Shown: positions 33,001 through 42,036, counted from the first letter of the stretch. The stretch: DNA of 64,000 nucleotides from Paraburkholderia phenazinium (GCF_900100735.1 NZ_FNCJ01000020.1:1-64000); one strand, 5' to 3'. Translations and numbers: made by a program. The notes: a model not told the origin generated them from the sequence alone.

Positions 33001-33818
33001 AGGATCTGAACCCGATCCGCGCGCGCGTGCTGCGTGAGCGCGATGCCTTGATCGCCCGCGGCATGGACGCAGCCGAGGCCCGCAAACGCGCCGGCTGGCG
33101 AGTCTTCAGCGCGCGGCCCGGCGCTTACGGTGCGGGCCTGCAGGAGATCATCGACACTCAGCAATGGCAGACCGACGCCGATCTGGCGAACGCCTATCAG
33201 GCATGGGGCGGTTACGCCTATACCCAGAAAAACGCCGGTGAAGAAGCACGCCAGGCGTTCGGCACCCGGCTCGCTGCGATGGACATAGTGCTGCAGAATC
33301 AGGACAACCGCGAGCACGACCTGCTCGATTCGAACGACTATTACCAGTTCCAGGGCGGCATGGTCGCGGCGGTACGGCATCTGGCGGGCAATCAGCCGGT
33401 CGTCTATCACGCCGACCATAGCAATCCTGACGCGCCGCGCGTGCGCACGCTGCATGAGGAGATCGCCCGCGTGATCCGTTCGCGCGTGGTCAATCCGAAG
33501 TGGCTCGATGGCGTGAAGCGCCATGGCTACAAGGGCGCCGCGGAGATCGCCGCGACGGTCGACTATCTGTACGGCTACGATGCAACCGCCCGCGTGATTG
33601 CCGACCATCAATATGCGCTGGTGACAGACGCCTATCTGAACGACACGGACACGCGCGAATTCCTGCAGCAGCACAATCCGCACGCCTTGCACTCGATCTG
33701 CGAGCGCCTGCTCGAAGCGATGCAGCGCGGCTTGTGGCAGCAGCCGAACGATTATCGCTCGCAAGTGGAACAGCATCTGCTCGCAAGCGAGCAGACCATT
33801 GAAGGAATACGACAATGA
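30012..33818 (+). CDS. cobN: Cobaltochelatase subunit CobN
   Basis: A 1268-residue large subunit of the ATP-dependent chelatase that inserts cobalt into hydrogenobyrinic acid a,c-diamide. Length and sequence are typical of the CobN/magnesium chelatase H family: LILANYPMSEGRIGNGVGLD, VVHVGKHGNLEWLPGKSVAL, then YPFIVNDPGEGSQAKRRAQA and LIERHLQEHGDYPRAIGLSVWGTATMRT split over neighbouring stretches. The His-rich active-site segments are intact. It overlaps the next gene by ATGA. The AAA+/VWA partners could be the two genes that follow or the CobS/CobT-like pair at 58953-61984. Confidence 0.95.
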   Translation: MHLLRTTPGGFVDDTQGVIRIDQQPAEIVVLSSADTTLSLLASVVPRLGAGFPSVRLANVTYLRQPASVDFYLEDVLQHARVVVVDHLGGEAYWPYGIEQVVALAERKQQTLAMFSGDLQEDPNLLARSTADAGLCHQLLRYLREGGAQNAEAFLRCIAYRALGWGHEPAAPRVLPAATLYHPEHDTPTIEDWQARWRADAPVVAILFYKAHLQAANTAVFDALIEALEAQGLNALPIALTSLKDAMSREVLQQLCAQHKVALVLNTTAFAATAIDDPEPLALAGDAPVLQVILSGGNREDWVKDNQGLNSRDIAMHIALPEVDGRIITRAISFKGLAYRCPHTEVDVVRYQPDHERIGFLAELSRRWCRLRSLDNADKKLALILANYPMSEGRIGNGVGLDTPASVVGILEMLAAVGYKVTELPADGDALLRKLTEGVTNDPVVRDLRPALQSFALDDYLAHFARLPAEAQDALNARWGPPQQDPTLRRGRFMIAGWRCGHVFVGIQPSRSREHGDYASYHDADLVPPHAYLAFYFWLRHQFGIDAVVHVGKHGNLEWLPGKSVALSDACWPDLILGPLPHLYPFIVNDPGEGSQAKRRAQAVIIDHLMPPLTRAESYGPLQDLERQVDEYYEALMVDPRRSKLLRRTILATIVEHRLHEELSLSEPDGQDAEDALLTRVDAWLCELKEAQIRDGLHTFGRSPEGVQRRDTLLALGRFPVGDGRGGKAGLVDALARDLQMAHLFDPLSADWAAVWDGPRSAVLQQVSDAPWRHNGDTRERLELLASALLAELCGGEHDPCVTLPAVGTLPQTELVLERLRRDVLPRLDACGSEEMRHLERGLEGRFVPAGPSGSPSRGRPDVLPTGRNFYSVDTRAIPTQAAWSLGLKSAQHLIERHLQEHGDYPRAIGLSVWGTATMRTGGDDIAQAMALIGVRPKWAPGSHRVTDFEIMPMEAFDRPRIDVTLRVSGFFRDAFANVMHLFDAAVQAVAELDEPEDLNPIRARVLRERDALIARGMDAAEARKRAGWRVFSARPGAYGAGLQEIIDTQQWQTDADLANAYQAWGGYAYTQKNAGEEARQAFGTRLAAMDIVLQNQDNREHDLLDSNDYYQFQGGMVAAVRHLAGNQPVVYHADHSNPDAPRVRTLHEEIARVIRSRVVNPKWLDGVKRHGYKGAAEIAATVDYLYGYDATARVIADHQYALVTDAYLNDTDTREFLQQHNPHALHSICERLLEAMQRGLWQQPNDYRSQVEQHLLASEQTIEGIRQ

Positions 33819-34900
33819 ACGCAGCGACCGAGCCTCGCCACACGCCCACGGCGCGGCCCGCTTTTCCGTTTACCGCACTGGTTGGACAAGCACCGTTGCA
33901 GCAAGCGCTGCTGCTGGCGGCAATCGATCCGGGCCTCGGCGGCGTGCTGGTGAGCGGCCCGCGCGGCACCGCCAAATCAACGGCCGCCCGAGCACTCGCC
34001 GAATTGTTGCCCGAAGGGCAACTGGTGACCTTGCCGCTTGGCGCCAGCGAAGACCGTCTGATCGGCACGCTCGATATCGAAGGCGCGTTGCGCGACAGCG
34101 CGGTAAGGTTTTCGCCGGGTTTGCTGGCGAAGGCCCATCGCGGCGTGCTGTATGTCGACGAAGTCAATCTGTTGCCCGATGCGCTGGTCGATGCGTTGCT
34201 CGACGCGGCAGCGAGCGGCGTGAACACGGTCGAGCGCGACGGCATCTCGCACAGCCATGACGCGAGTTTCGTGCTGATCGGCACGATGAATCCGCAAGAA
34301 GGCGAGTTGCGGCCGCAACTGATCGACCGCTTCGGCCTGATGGTGGAACTGGAAAACTGTTTCGACCCGCTGGTGCGCCAGCAGATCGTCAAGGCGCGGC
34401 TCGCGTTCGATCTCGATCCACAGGAGTTTCGTGCCGCCTACGCGCAACAGCAGGCGTCGCTGGTGCAGCGGATTCACGCTGCCCGCAGCACGTTGCCGGG
34501 TCTCGCGTTCGACGACGCGGTACATGCGCACGTCAGCGCGCTCTGCATTGCGGCCGCCGTCGATGGCCTGCGCGCCGATCTGGTGATGCTGCGTGCAGCA
34601 CGTGCGTTGGCGGCGTTCGAACAGGCTCGCGCGGTGACAACGGAGCATGTCGATTACGTTGCTGAATTGGTGTTGAAACACCGCCGGCATCAACACGAAA
34701 CACCACCGCAGGCAGATGCATCCAGGCAATCATCGGCGCCACCGCCAGCGTCACCGCAGGATTCCGCTACGGCGAGGCCTGAGCAAGCGCAAGCCGGCGA
34801 GCAGCCCAAAGGCGACAGCGACTGGGGCTACCTGCCACCCGAGCCGACCGGCACGACTCCGGTCAAAGGCGTGATCCCGCTCGCCGCAAAAAAACGCTGA
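33815..34900 (+). CDS. ChlI/BchI-like AAA+ ATPase, probable chelatase motor
   Basis: A 361-residue magnesium-chelatase-I-type ATPase. It has Walker A (SGPRGTAKSTAARALAELLP), Walker B (GVLYVDEVNLLPDALVDALL), the sensor NPQEGELRPQLIDRFGL and a helical lid to ~300. A Pro/Gln/Ala-rich linker follows, with a conserved-looking end (DWGYLPPEPTGTTPVKGVIP). It overlaps the cobN stop by ATGA and precedes a VWA gene. In genomes without genuine CobS/CobT beside cobN, this ChlI-ChlD pair is the accepted candidate for powering CobN; direct proof is limited. Often annotated as magnesium chelatase although no chlorophyll pathway is present. Confidence 0.88.
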   Translation: MNAATEPRHTPTARPAFPFTALVGQAPLQQALLLAAIDPGLGGVLVSGPRGTAKSTAARALAELLPEGQLVTLPLGASEDRLIGTLDIEGALRDSAVRFSPGLLAKAHRGVLYVDEVNLLPDALVDALLDAAASGVNTVERDGISHSHDASFVLIGTMNPQEGELRPQLIDRFGLMVELENCFDPLVRQQIVKARLAFDLDPQEFRAAYAQQQASLVQRIHAARSTLPGLAFDDAVHAHVSALCIAAAVDGLRADLVMLRAARALAAFEQARAVTTEHVDYVAELVLKHRRHQHETPPQADASRQSSAPPPASPQDSATARPEQAQAGEQPKGDSDWGYLPPEPTGTTPVKGVIPLAAKKR

Positions 34901-34956
34901 GCCATCGGGAGGGCGCTGCCGCTGATTCGTATAGCGGTTTTCGATGGCGCAAAGGC

Positions 34957-35562
34957 GTGAGTGAGGCAGCTCGCGGCAGCGGGCAGAGCACGCGCATCGC
35001 GTGGCCGCGGACCTTTGCCGCAAAGCGCCAGCAGCGTTTGCGCGCCGAGCATCTGCGTTTCATGCCGGCAGCGACGCAAGGAGGCGTGCTGCATTGCTTC
35101 CTGCTCGATTGCTCCGGTTCGATGCTGGCGGGGCAGCAGCTCGCGCTTGCCAAAGGACTGCTCGTCGCGCTATTCGACCGCGCCAGTTCGGCCCGCGCCG
35201 AGGCAGCACTGTTATGTTTTGGCGGCACGGGCGTGGAGCTTCGTTTCGGACCGGCGGTGCCGCGCTGGTGGAACGAGCGCTGGCTGCAACCGGTGGGCGG
35301 CGGTGGCGGCACGCCTTTGGCCGCCGGCCTGCACCGCGCCGCGCATCTGCTGGAACGCGCCGCGCGCCGCAAGCCGTTGCAGCAACGCTGGCTTTGGGTA
35401 CTGACCGACGGGCGCAGCGGCGATTTGCCGGTGCGTCCGGCTGGAGCCGATCAGATTGTGTTCGTGGATTTCGAGCGTGGGGCGATTCGTTTGGGGCGTT
35501 GCGAGCAACTCGCGCAAGCGTGGGGGGTGATATGGGTCACGCCGGAAGCGCTGATCGGCTAG
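34957..35562 (+). CDS. VWA-domain protein, ChlD/BchD-like chelatase partner
   Basis: A ~201-residue single von Willebrand A domain protein. The MIDAS metal site is FLLDCSGSMLAG (DxSxS, ~49-60), with the conserved GGGGGTPLAAGLH (~115-127) and WVLTDGRSGDLP (~147-158). It corresponds to the C-terminal third of ChlD/BchD without the AAA+ part, which the preceding gene supplies. The start is the GTG at 34957, 56 bp after the ATPase; the gap has no other good start. It is the last gene of the cobW-cobN unit. Confidence 0.82.
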   Translation: MSEAARGSGQSTRIAWPRTFAAKRQQRLRAEHLRFMPAATQGGVLHCFLLDCSGSMLAGQQLALAKGLLVALFDRASSARAEAALLCFGGTGVELRFGPAVPRWWNERWLQPVGGGGGTPLAAGLHRAAHLLERAARRKPLQQRWLWVLTDGRSGDLPVRPAGADQIVFVDFERGAIRLGRCEQLAQAWGVIWVTPEALIG

Positions 35563-35607
35563 CGGCGCGTGGCGACGTCAGCCGAAGCGGGTCTAACCCG
35601 TCATCCG

Positions 35608-36537
35608 TTACCTGGTCGGGTTGGTCCAATACAGCACGTCATCCTGGCGGTCGAAAACGAAGACCTTCATGGCCATTTGTTGCGCCATATCGAGCTGGTC
35701 GAACTCGAGACCATGCACCGCTGGCTCGCCGGCCGCACCCTTCTGGATGTTGCGGATCACCGCGGTCGTTTCGATCGGCGTATCGAGGTCTTTGGACTTG
35801 AGCGCAAACGCGACGCGCAGCCGGTCGCCAACCTGGCCGAGCGGCCATGACGCCGCGAGTGACATGCCGAGTGCGCTGATACCCTTGGCGAGGCCGAGCC
35901 CTTCATACGATTCGCCCGTTTCGCCGATACCGTAGCGCACGGCGAGGTGTGCACGGACCCGGATCGACTTGCGCTCACGTAGACGCCGGATCACGCCGGG
36001 TTTCGACAGGACGATGTAGTCGAACGGCAACTGGCATACCGCTACGACGGTACAGACAAAGCGAAACACCGCCTGACTGGCGATCGCGACAATCTCGACG
36101 TTTTCGCCGAGGTTAAGCGGCAGGATCTTGCCTTCGAACAGCGGCGGCGTGGCGAACAGCGCTTCGTTCGGCGCGAAGCCAATGATGCGGCTCGGATGCA
36201 TCGGCGCGGCGCTGCCGATTTGCTGGCGCAGGCCAATCAGTGCACCGATGGTCAGGTGCATGTCTTTGACGGTCAGCGGGTCCGCTGTCTCTGGCGCGCG
36301 GAGCGCAGCCTCGCCGGACGCTGCGGCGTTTTCGGACAGGTCGCCCCGGTGTGGGCTGAAGTTGTCGAACAGGAACTTGCGCTCTTCGATGCCAACCAGA
36401 ATGGCGCCGGCTTCGAACAGCAGCGCTCCGTCGCGATCGACGATGGGCCAGTCGAGCGGCGTGCCGACCGGTACGGTGTCGAGGGTCAGTGCGGCCGGCA
36501 CTCCCTTGACGGATGACTCCACAGTATCTTCGGTCAT
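35608..36537 (-). CDS. PilZ-domain flagellar brake protein (YcgR-like)
   Basis: A 309-residue cyclic-di-GMP effector. The N-terminal YcgR domain is at ~75-175 (MHLTIGALIGLRQQI...). The PilZ domain from ~180 carries the Arg motif RRLRERKSIRVRAHLA. The second half-motif, usually D/N-x-S-x-x-G, reads GISALG here, with Gly at the first position, so binding may be altered. YcgR proteins slow the flagellar motor when c-di-GMP is high. No flagellar genes lie nearby and the gene is a single unit, convergent with the ChlD-like gene. Confidence 0.85.
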   Translation of the reverse strand: MTEDTVESSVKGVPAALTLDTVPVGTPLDWPIVDRDGALLFEAGAILVGIEERKFLFDNFSPHRGDLSENAAASGEAALRAPETADPLTVKDMHLTIGALIGLRQQIGSAAPMHPSRIIGFAPNEALFATPPLFEGKILPLNLGENVEIVAIASQAVFRFVCTVVAVCQLPFDYIVLSKPGVIRRLRERKSIRVRAHLAVRYGIGETGESYEGLGLAKGISALGMSLAASWPLGQVGDRLRVAFALKSKDLDTPIETTAVIRNIQKGAAGEPAVHGLEFDQLDMAQQMAMKVFVFDRQDDVLYWTNPTR

Positions 36538-36675
36538 TGAGCTTTTAATAGCGAAGCGAGTGGCAGATGACTGATTAACGTCAGAATTAACGAAAACTTT
36601 AATTCACCATTTAATCGTGTCGCAATAACCGTGGGTCGCGCCCTGTGTGAGCGGCATTTGACGGGCAGGGTGCGC

Positions 36676-37560
36676 TCAGGCCGCCACCTGCTCCTTCAGC
36701 CATGCAAAGAAGGCGTGGATTTCCGCTTCACGCGGATGGTGTTCGCGCCAGCTCACAAAGTACTCGAGGCTGGCCGGCACGCAGACCGTGCCGATCTGCA
36801 TCAGCGCGCCTGACTCGATCGCATCGCGCACCACGAGACGCCGCGCCGTGACAGCGCCCTGGCCGGCGATGGCGGCTTGTACCAGTGAGTCCGCGTTGTC
36901 GAAGATCGGGCCGAACGACGGCTCCTCCAACGGCAGGCCGGCGGCCTTGAGCCAGTCGCGCCACGAGCGGTGGGCGAAGCGCAGCATGGGCAAGGCCCGG
37001 GTGTCCGCGATCGTGAAGTTGGGGATTTGCGCCACCAAGGTTGGACTGACGACGGCGATTACGTGGTCGTCCACCAGTTTGTGCGACACGAAACCGGGCC
37101 CGTCGACGCGTTTGTGCCAGATACCGAGATCCACCGTGTAAGGGTCGGGCGGCTGCAGCTCCGCATGCACGCGCAGCATCAGTTCGATGTGCGGCTGCCG
37201 CGCCGAGAAGCCGGTGAGCCGGCGGATCAGCCAGTTGCCGGCGAGGTCCGACATGACGCTGACTTCAAGGCGCACCGTCCCGCTCCGCTCGCTGGCACGC
37301 GCCTCGGTGAAGGCGTCGTCGAGTTCGGCGAGGCCGAAGCGCACCCGCTCGGCGAGGCGTGCCCCCGCGCTGGTCGGGATCATGCGCGCGCCCACCCGGC
37401 GGAACAACGGGGTGCCGAGTGCATCTTCCAGGTTGCGCAGATGGTGGCTGATCGCGCTGTGCGTCAGATTCAATTCGTCGGCCGCGCGCGTAAAGCTGCG
37501 GTGCCGGCTGGCGGCTTCAAGGGCGCGGAGCGCCTGCAGGGGAGGGAGCTGTTTGAACAT
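36676..37560 (-). CDS. LysR-family regulator (GcvA-like)
   Basis: A 294-residue LysR regulator. Its DNA-binding domain opens PPLQALRALEAASRHRSFTR and has AADELNLTHSAISHHLRNLE, a wording typical of the GcvA/AmpR branch. The effector domain is at ~90-290. It is divergent from the MFS transporter gene with ~100 bp between the starts, so it probably controls that transporter. Confidence 0.92.
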   Translation of the reverse strand: MFKQLPPLQALRALEAASRHRSFTRAADELNLTHSAISHHLRNLEDALGTPLFRRVGARMIPTSAGARLAERVRFGLAELDDAFTEARASERSGTVRLEVSVMSDLAGNWLIRRLTGFSARQPHIELMLRVHAELQPPDPYTVDLGIWHKRVDGPGFVSHKLVDDHVIAVVSPTLVAQIPNFTIADTRALPMLRFAHRSWRDWLKAAGLPLEEPSFGPIFDNADSLVQAAIAGQGAVTARRLVVRDAIESGALMQIGTVCVPASLEYFVSWREHHPREAEIHAFFAWLKEQVAA

Positions 37561-37663
37561 GATGTCAAATTCTACTCACAATCCCTGCAAAAACGTTTCG
37601 TTGGCAATTTGTAATGCCACTCGCGACAATGAATCCCGGATTCACTTGCGTAGGTTTTTCACC

Positions 37664-38911
37664 ATGTCGAAAGGGTTGCGCATATTCGCTTTGTTCGCTT
37701 GCGGATATTTCATTTCGTATGTCTATCGGGGCATCAATATCGAATTCGCGCCTTTTATGGCACACGATATTGGCTTGTCGGCCGCCGACCTCGGCTTGCT
37801 GACCAGTCTCTACTTCCTCGGTTTTGCCGGCGCGCAGTTGCCGGCGGGGGTGTTGCTCGATCACTTCGGGGCCCGGCGGGTGTGCGCGCTGTTATTGCTG
37901 GTTGCGGGCGCTGGGGCCGCGGTGTTTGGCATGGCACACGGTTTGGCGACCTTGATGGCCGGGCGGCTCCTGATCGGCGTTGGGGTTTCGGTATGTCTTG
38001 GCGGTGCCTTCAAGGCGCTGGCGCAGTGGTTCCCGGTGAACCGGCTGCCGCTGCTCAATGGTCTGGTGATGGCGGTGGGCGGCTTTGGCGGCGTCGTGGT
38101 CGGCTCGCCGCTGAACTGGCTGTTGCGCATGACCGACTGGCGGATGATCTGTTTCGGTCTGACGGCTGTGACGGTGGCGACCTCGGCTGCGATCTGGTTC
38201 GGCGCGCCCGACGCAGCGATTACGCACCGTCAAGCCGGACTCGTCGAGCAGTTGCGCGGCGTGGGTCATGTGTTGCGCAGCCGGGTGTTCTGGAAGATCG
38301 CGTCGCTCTCCGGGATGACCCAAGGGGTTTTCTATGCCATGCAATCGCTGTGGATGGCGCCTTATATGCGGGACGTCGTCGGCCTGTCGGCTCACGCGAC
38401 GGCGAGCCTGGTCTCGGTGGTTGCGCTGGCGATGATGGTCGGCTGCGTGGGTTTCGGTGCGGTTGCACGGCGCATCGAGCGGTACGGGGTGAGCCTGTCG
38501 GCGTTTTCCGGAGTGGGCATGCTGCTGTTCATCTGCGTGCAGGGCGCCATCATGGCCCGCGTGCCGGTGCCCGCAGCGTGGCTGTGGGCGGCTTACGGGA
38601 TCTTCGGCGGCAGCGGCATTCTCAGCTATGCGGTGTTGGCCGAACATTTCCCGGCGCATTTGATGGGGCGTGTGAATACCACGCTCACGCTGGTTATCTT
38701 TGTGCTGATCTTTCTTTGCCAGACAGGCGTGGGCGGGGTTTTGAGCTTCTATCCGGTGCAAGCCGCGGCCGACGGGACGCACTATCCAGTCGAGGCGCAT
38801 ATGAGCGCGTGGGCCGTGCTTGGGGCGCTGCAGATCGTGGCGGCGGTGTGGTATTTCTGGCCGGCGGCGCGGCGGGTCGCGAAGCCTGTGCGGATGCCGG
38901 AGGCGGGGTGA
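37664..38911 (+). CDS. Major facilitator superfamily transporter
   Basis: A 415-residue inner-membrane carrier with about 12 hydrophobic helices. MFS markers are YVYRGINIEFAPFMAHDIGL, LGLLTSLYFLGFAGAQLPAG, DHFGARRV (motif A) and GRLLIGVGVSVCLGGAFKAL. The start MSKGLRIFALFACGYFISYV is chosen since the first helix begins there; longer upstream frames overlap the divergent promoter. The substrate cannot be told; the pattern fits the nitrate/anion- or hexuronate-like group loosely. Control by the adjacent LysR protein is likely. Confidence 0.88.
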   Translation: MSKGLRIFALFACGYFISYVYRGINIEFAPFMAHDIGLSAADLGLLTSLYFLGFAGAQLPAGVLLDHFGARRVCALLLLVAGAGAAVFGMAHGLATLMAGRLLIGVGVSVCLGGAFKALAQWFPVNRLPLLNGLVMAVGGFGGVVVGSPLNWLLRMTDWRMICFGLTAVTVATSAAIWFGAPDAAITHRQAGLVEQLRGVGHVLRSRVFWKIASLSGMTQGVFYAMQSLWMAPYMRDVVGLSAHATASLVSVVALAMMVGCVGFGAVARRIERYGVSLSAFSGVGMLLFICVQGAIMARVPVPAAWLWAAYGIFGGSGILSYAVLAEHFPAHLMGRVNTTLTLVIFVLIFLCQTGVGGVLSFYPVQAAADGTHYPVEAHMSAWAVLGALQIVAAVWYFWPAARRVAKPVRMPEAG

Positions 38912-38965
38912 GCGCACCGGGTGCATTCCCCCTGGGCGAGACCTCGCACAGGCTGCCGCGATGGT

Positions 38966-40681
38966 TCAGGGATACCAGCGCGGCGTATAAACCCATTCCC
39001 GCTGCGCACCCCGTGTAAAGCCACGGGTCGTCGACGAGCCGATGATCACCATCGTGCGCATATCGACGTCCGCCGAACGAAGCTCGCCAAGCGTGGTGCT
39101 CCTGAGCGACGACCCGGGCCTGCCGATATCCCGCCCAAGCACCACCTTCGTCTCTGGCGCTCGGTGCTCCCGCAAGATATCGAGCGCTTTGTCCAGTTGC
39201 CATGGCCGCGCCCGCGAGATGGGGTTATAGAACGCCATCACCAGATCGGCCTGGGCGGCGTGGCGCAGACGCGTTTCGATGATCGACCACGGCTTGAGGT
39301 TATCGGACAGCGACAGCATGCAGAAATCGTGTCCGAGCGGCGCACCGGCTTGTGCGGCCGTGGCCATGGCGGCCGAGACACCCGGCACGATATCCAGAAT
39401 GACCGCGGCCCAACGGGGATCGTCAGAGGCGTCCAGAGCTTCGAGTACCGCGGCGGCCATCGCAAATACACCCGGGTCACCGGAGGACACCACCACCACC
39501 GCGCGCCCCATGCTCGCCAGTTCGAAGGCATGTCTCGCGCGCTGCATTTCTTCGCGGTTGTCGGTGCCGTGCACCTGCTGATCGGCGCGGAAGGGGCCGG
39601 CCATTTTGACGTAGGTCTCGTAGCCGAGGATATCGGTGGCTTCGATGAGCGCCTTGCGTGCCGCCGGCACCATCAACTCCGCACTGCCGGGACCGAGACC
39701 GATCACGGTGAGGCGGCCACGGGCGCGGCCTATCGTGTCGGGGTCGATCGGTGCGCGGGTCAATGCCAGAGCGAGGTCTGCGTTGGCGTCTTGTAGCAGC
39801 GTCTGGTAGGGCACACGTAGCGCGGCCTCCAGCAGGTGCGACGCGGCAGGCGCAGACGGTTGCGCGGGGCTCGCCTCCGGCAGCCCGGCAAACCGCAACG
39901 GCACGCCCAATGCCTCGGCGGCTTCACTCAAACCTTGATCGCCCATCCGTTCGATGGGCGCAAGCAGCGCCGCCAGCGACAGCGGGGCGAGTTCGTGTGC
40001 ATCGAGCGCCGCCAAGACCTGCTCGGCGATCTTGGTGCCCGAAACACAGACGGCCGCCACCACACTACGCGGATGAATCACCAGCTCATCCGCGCCGCCG
40101 TCCCAGGCCTTGGGCGTGACGCGAATCGCGAGCCGCGCGCCGGTCGCACGCGGCAACTGCACGTTGTCGAGCCACGGCGCGTCACCTTCGACGCGCGTGC
40201 TTTCCCCCGCCAGCAGGTCCGAGACGAAGCGCTTGCCCTGCGTGAGACTCGCAAGCGCATAACCGTCGGGCGGATTCAGCACGCAAGTGCCGAAGCGCAA
40301 TTCACCGCTCGTCGTGATCGCGGGCGCTACGTCCAGTGCAGCGGCGATTTCGCGCGCCATCGCGTTCACACCGGCGAGGCCGCCGAGCAACGGCACCACC
40401 GCGCTGCCATCTTCGGCAACGGCCAGCACCGGCGGTTCGACGCCTTTGTTGCTCAACAACGGCGCCACACAACGAATCACAATGCCCGCGGCGCACAGCG
40501 CGACGATCGGCGTGCCTCGCGCATACAACTCATGCAAATGCGCAGCGAGTTCCGTATAAGCGACGTCGGCCTCGACGCGTCCCTGCAACGCGTGCACCTG
40601 GGCACCCGGATAACACGTCTGGACGCGTCTCGCCGTGGCGAGCGCCCCAGCGCCCAGAATCACAATAGCCGGTGGCGTCAT
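38966..40681 (-). CDS. cobJ: CbiG-CobJ fusion: precorrin-3B C17-methyltransferase
   Basis: A 571-residue fusion. Residues ~1-215 match the CbiG N and middle domains (GIVIRCVAPLLSNKGVEPPV, SVVAAVCVSGTKIAEQV, where CobE/CbiG-C similarity runs to ~290). From ~325 comes CobJ (LTVIGLGPGSAELMVPAARK, YETYVKMAGPF, VVVSSGDPGVFAMAAAVLEA, AFYNPISRARPWQLDKALDI), which methylates C-17 and contracts the ring. As I recall, Pseudomonas has a similar fused CobJ. The ATG at 40681 overlaps the cobI stop (ATGA). It is the last gene of the leftward cobG-cobH-cobI-cobJ unit. Confidence 0.93.
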   Translation of the reverse strand: MTPPAIVILGAGALATARRVQTCYPGAQVHALQGRVEADVAYTELAAHLHELYARGTPIVALCAAGIVIRCVAPLLSNKGVEPPVLAVAEDGSAVVPLLGGLAGVNAMAREIAAALDVAPAITTSGELRFGTCVLNPPDGYALASLTQGKRFVSDLLAGESTRVEGDAPWLDNVQLPRATGARLAIRVTPKAWDGGADELVIHPRSVVAAVCVSGTKIAEQVLAALDAHELAPLSLAALLAPIERMGDQGLSEAAEALGVPLRFAGLPEASPAQPSAPAASHLLEAALRVPYQTLLQDANADLALALTRAPIDPDTIGRARGRLTVIGLGPGSAELMVPAARKALIEATDILGYETYVKMAGPFRADQQVHGTDNREEMQRARHAFELASMGRAVVVVSSGDPGVFAMAAAVLEALDASDDPRWAAVILDIVPGVSAAMATAAQAGAPLGHDFCMLSLSDNLKPWSIIETRLRHAAQADLVMAFYNPISRARPWQLDKALDILREHRAPETKVVLGRDIGRPGSSLRSTTLGELRSADVDMRTMVIIGSSTTRGFTRGAQREWVYTPRWYP

Positions 40682-41409
40682 CCTTGCCATTTTTCCCCCG
40701 GCACAACCAGCAGCGAGAAATACGGCGAAGCCATCGGATCGACTTCGGCAAGCGGCACGATACGCTGGTTCGCCATCGTCGCACGCTCGACGTATAGCGC
40801 GCGCTCCGCGAGTCCGAGTTCGCACAGCACGCGCCGCACCTTGTCGAAATTGCGGCCGAGCTTCATCACGACCGCGGCATCCGCATCGGCGAGGCGTCGC
40901 CGCAACTCGTCTTCCGGCAACACGCCCGAAAGCACTGAGAGACTCTGATTGCGATACACCAGCGGCGAGCCGAGCACAGCAGCGCCGCCGAGCATCGAAC
41001 ACACGCCAGGTACGACTTGCGCCTCGAAGCGCGCCGCCAGCCGGTCGTGCAGGTACATATACGAGCCGTAGAAAAACGGATCGCCTTCGCAGATCACGGC
41101 GACGTCGCGTCCCGCATCCAGATGCGCGGCGACGACTTCAGCCGCCGTGTCGTAGAAGTCGGCGATGATCGCTTCATAACAAAGCGGCGGCTCCAGCGCT
41201 TCGGTGGTCACCGGATAGACCAGCGGCAAGTGCTGCTGGGTCTCGCCCAGATGCGCCTCGACGATGCCGAACGCGTTGCCTTTCTTGCCCTTGGCGACGA
41301 AATATGCCACCACCGGCGCCGCCTTCAGCAAGCGCAGCGCCTTCAGCGTGATCAGCTCCGGGTCGCCGGGGCCGACGCCGATTCCAAATAAACGTCCTTG
41401 GGCGGTCAT
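40678..41409 (-). CDS. cobI: Precorrin-2 C20-methyltransferase CobI
   Basis: A 243-residue SAM-dependent methyltransferase that makes precorrin-3A. It has the N-terminal GIGVGPGDPELITLKALRLL motif, VICEGDPFFYGSYMYLHDRL, VPGVCSMLGGAAVLGSPLVY and a C-terminal ALYVERATMANQRIVPL, the usual CobI/CbiL landmarks. It follows cobH directly and overlaps cobJ by ATGA, in the B12-riboswitch-controlled leftward operon. Confidence 0.95.
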   Translation of the reverse strand: MTAQGRLFGIGVGPGDPELITLKALRLLKAAPVVAYFVAKGKKGNAFGIVEAHLGETQQHLPLVYPVTTEALEPPLCYEAIIADFYDTAAEVVAAHLDAGRDVAVICEGDPFFYGSYMYLHDRLAARFEAQVVPGVCSMLGGAAVLGSPLVYRNQSLSVLSGVLPEDELRRRLADADAAVVMKLGRNFDKVRRVLCELGLAERALYVERATMANQRIVPLAEVDPMASPYFSLLVVPGEKWQG

Positions 41410-42036
41410 TTATTCGGCCTCCGAAGCGAGTGCGTTGACGGCGGCAGCGGCCATCGCGCTGCCGCCGCGCCGTCCTTCTACGACCACGTAGGGCACGCCG
41501 CGGCTGTCCGCGGCGAGCAGGGCCTTCGATTCCGCTGCGCCGATAAAACCCACCGGAAAGCCGAGAATCAGCGCGGGACGCGGCGCACCGTCGTCGAGCA
41601 TTTCGAGCAGATAGAAGAGAGCGGTGGGCGCATTGCCGATCACCACCACGCTGCCGGCCAGATGCGGGCGCCACAATTCGAGTGCGGCAGCCGAGCGGGT
41701 ATTGCCGAGTTCGCGCGCGCGAGCCGGCACTGAGGGATCGGCGAGCGTGCAGATCACCTTGTTGTCGGCCGGCAAACGTGCTCGCGTAATGCCTTCGGCC
41801 ACCATGCGGGCGTCGCACAGAATCGGCGCGCCGTTGGCGAGCGCCGCACGGCCCGCTGTGCCGGCGCCGGCAGAAAAGCGCAGATCGTCGATCACGTCGA
41901 CCATGCCGCAGGCGTGAATCACGCGCACGGCAAGCTTTTCCAGATCGGCCGGGATGCGCGACAGGTCGGCCTCCGCGCGAATCGTCGCGAAGGATTGGCG
42001 ATAGATCTCCTGACCGTCGCGGATGTAATCAAGCAT
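41410..42036 (-). CDS. cobH: Precorrin-8X methylmutase CobH
   Basis: A 208-residue enzyme that moves a methyl group from C-11 to C-12, giving hydrogenobyrinic acid. The catalytic His is in VRVIHACGMVDVIDDL (~43). Also seen are APILCDARMVAEGITRARLP and VVIGNAPTALFYLLEML, with GFPVGFIGAAESKALL at the end. The start MLDYIRDGQEIYRQSF overlaps the end of cobG by 8 bp and gives the family's usual length. Confidence 0.95.
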   Translation of the reverse strand: MLDYIRDGQEIYRQSFATIRAEADLSRIPADLEKLAVRVIHACGMVDVIDDLRFSAGAGTAGRAALANGAPILCDARMVAEGITRARLPADNKVICTLADPSVPARARELGNTRSAAALELWRPHLAGSVVVIGNAPTALFYLLEMLDDGAPRPALILGFPVGFIGAAESKALLAADSRGVPYVVVEGRRGGSAMAAAAVNALASEAE

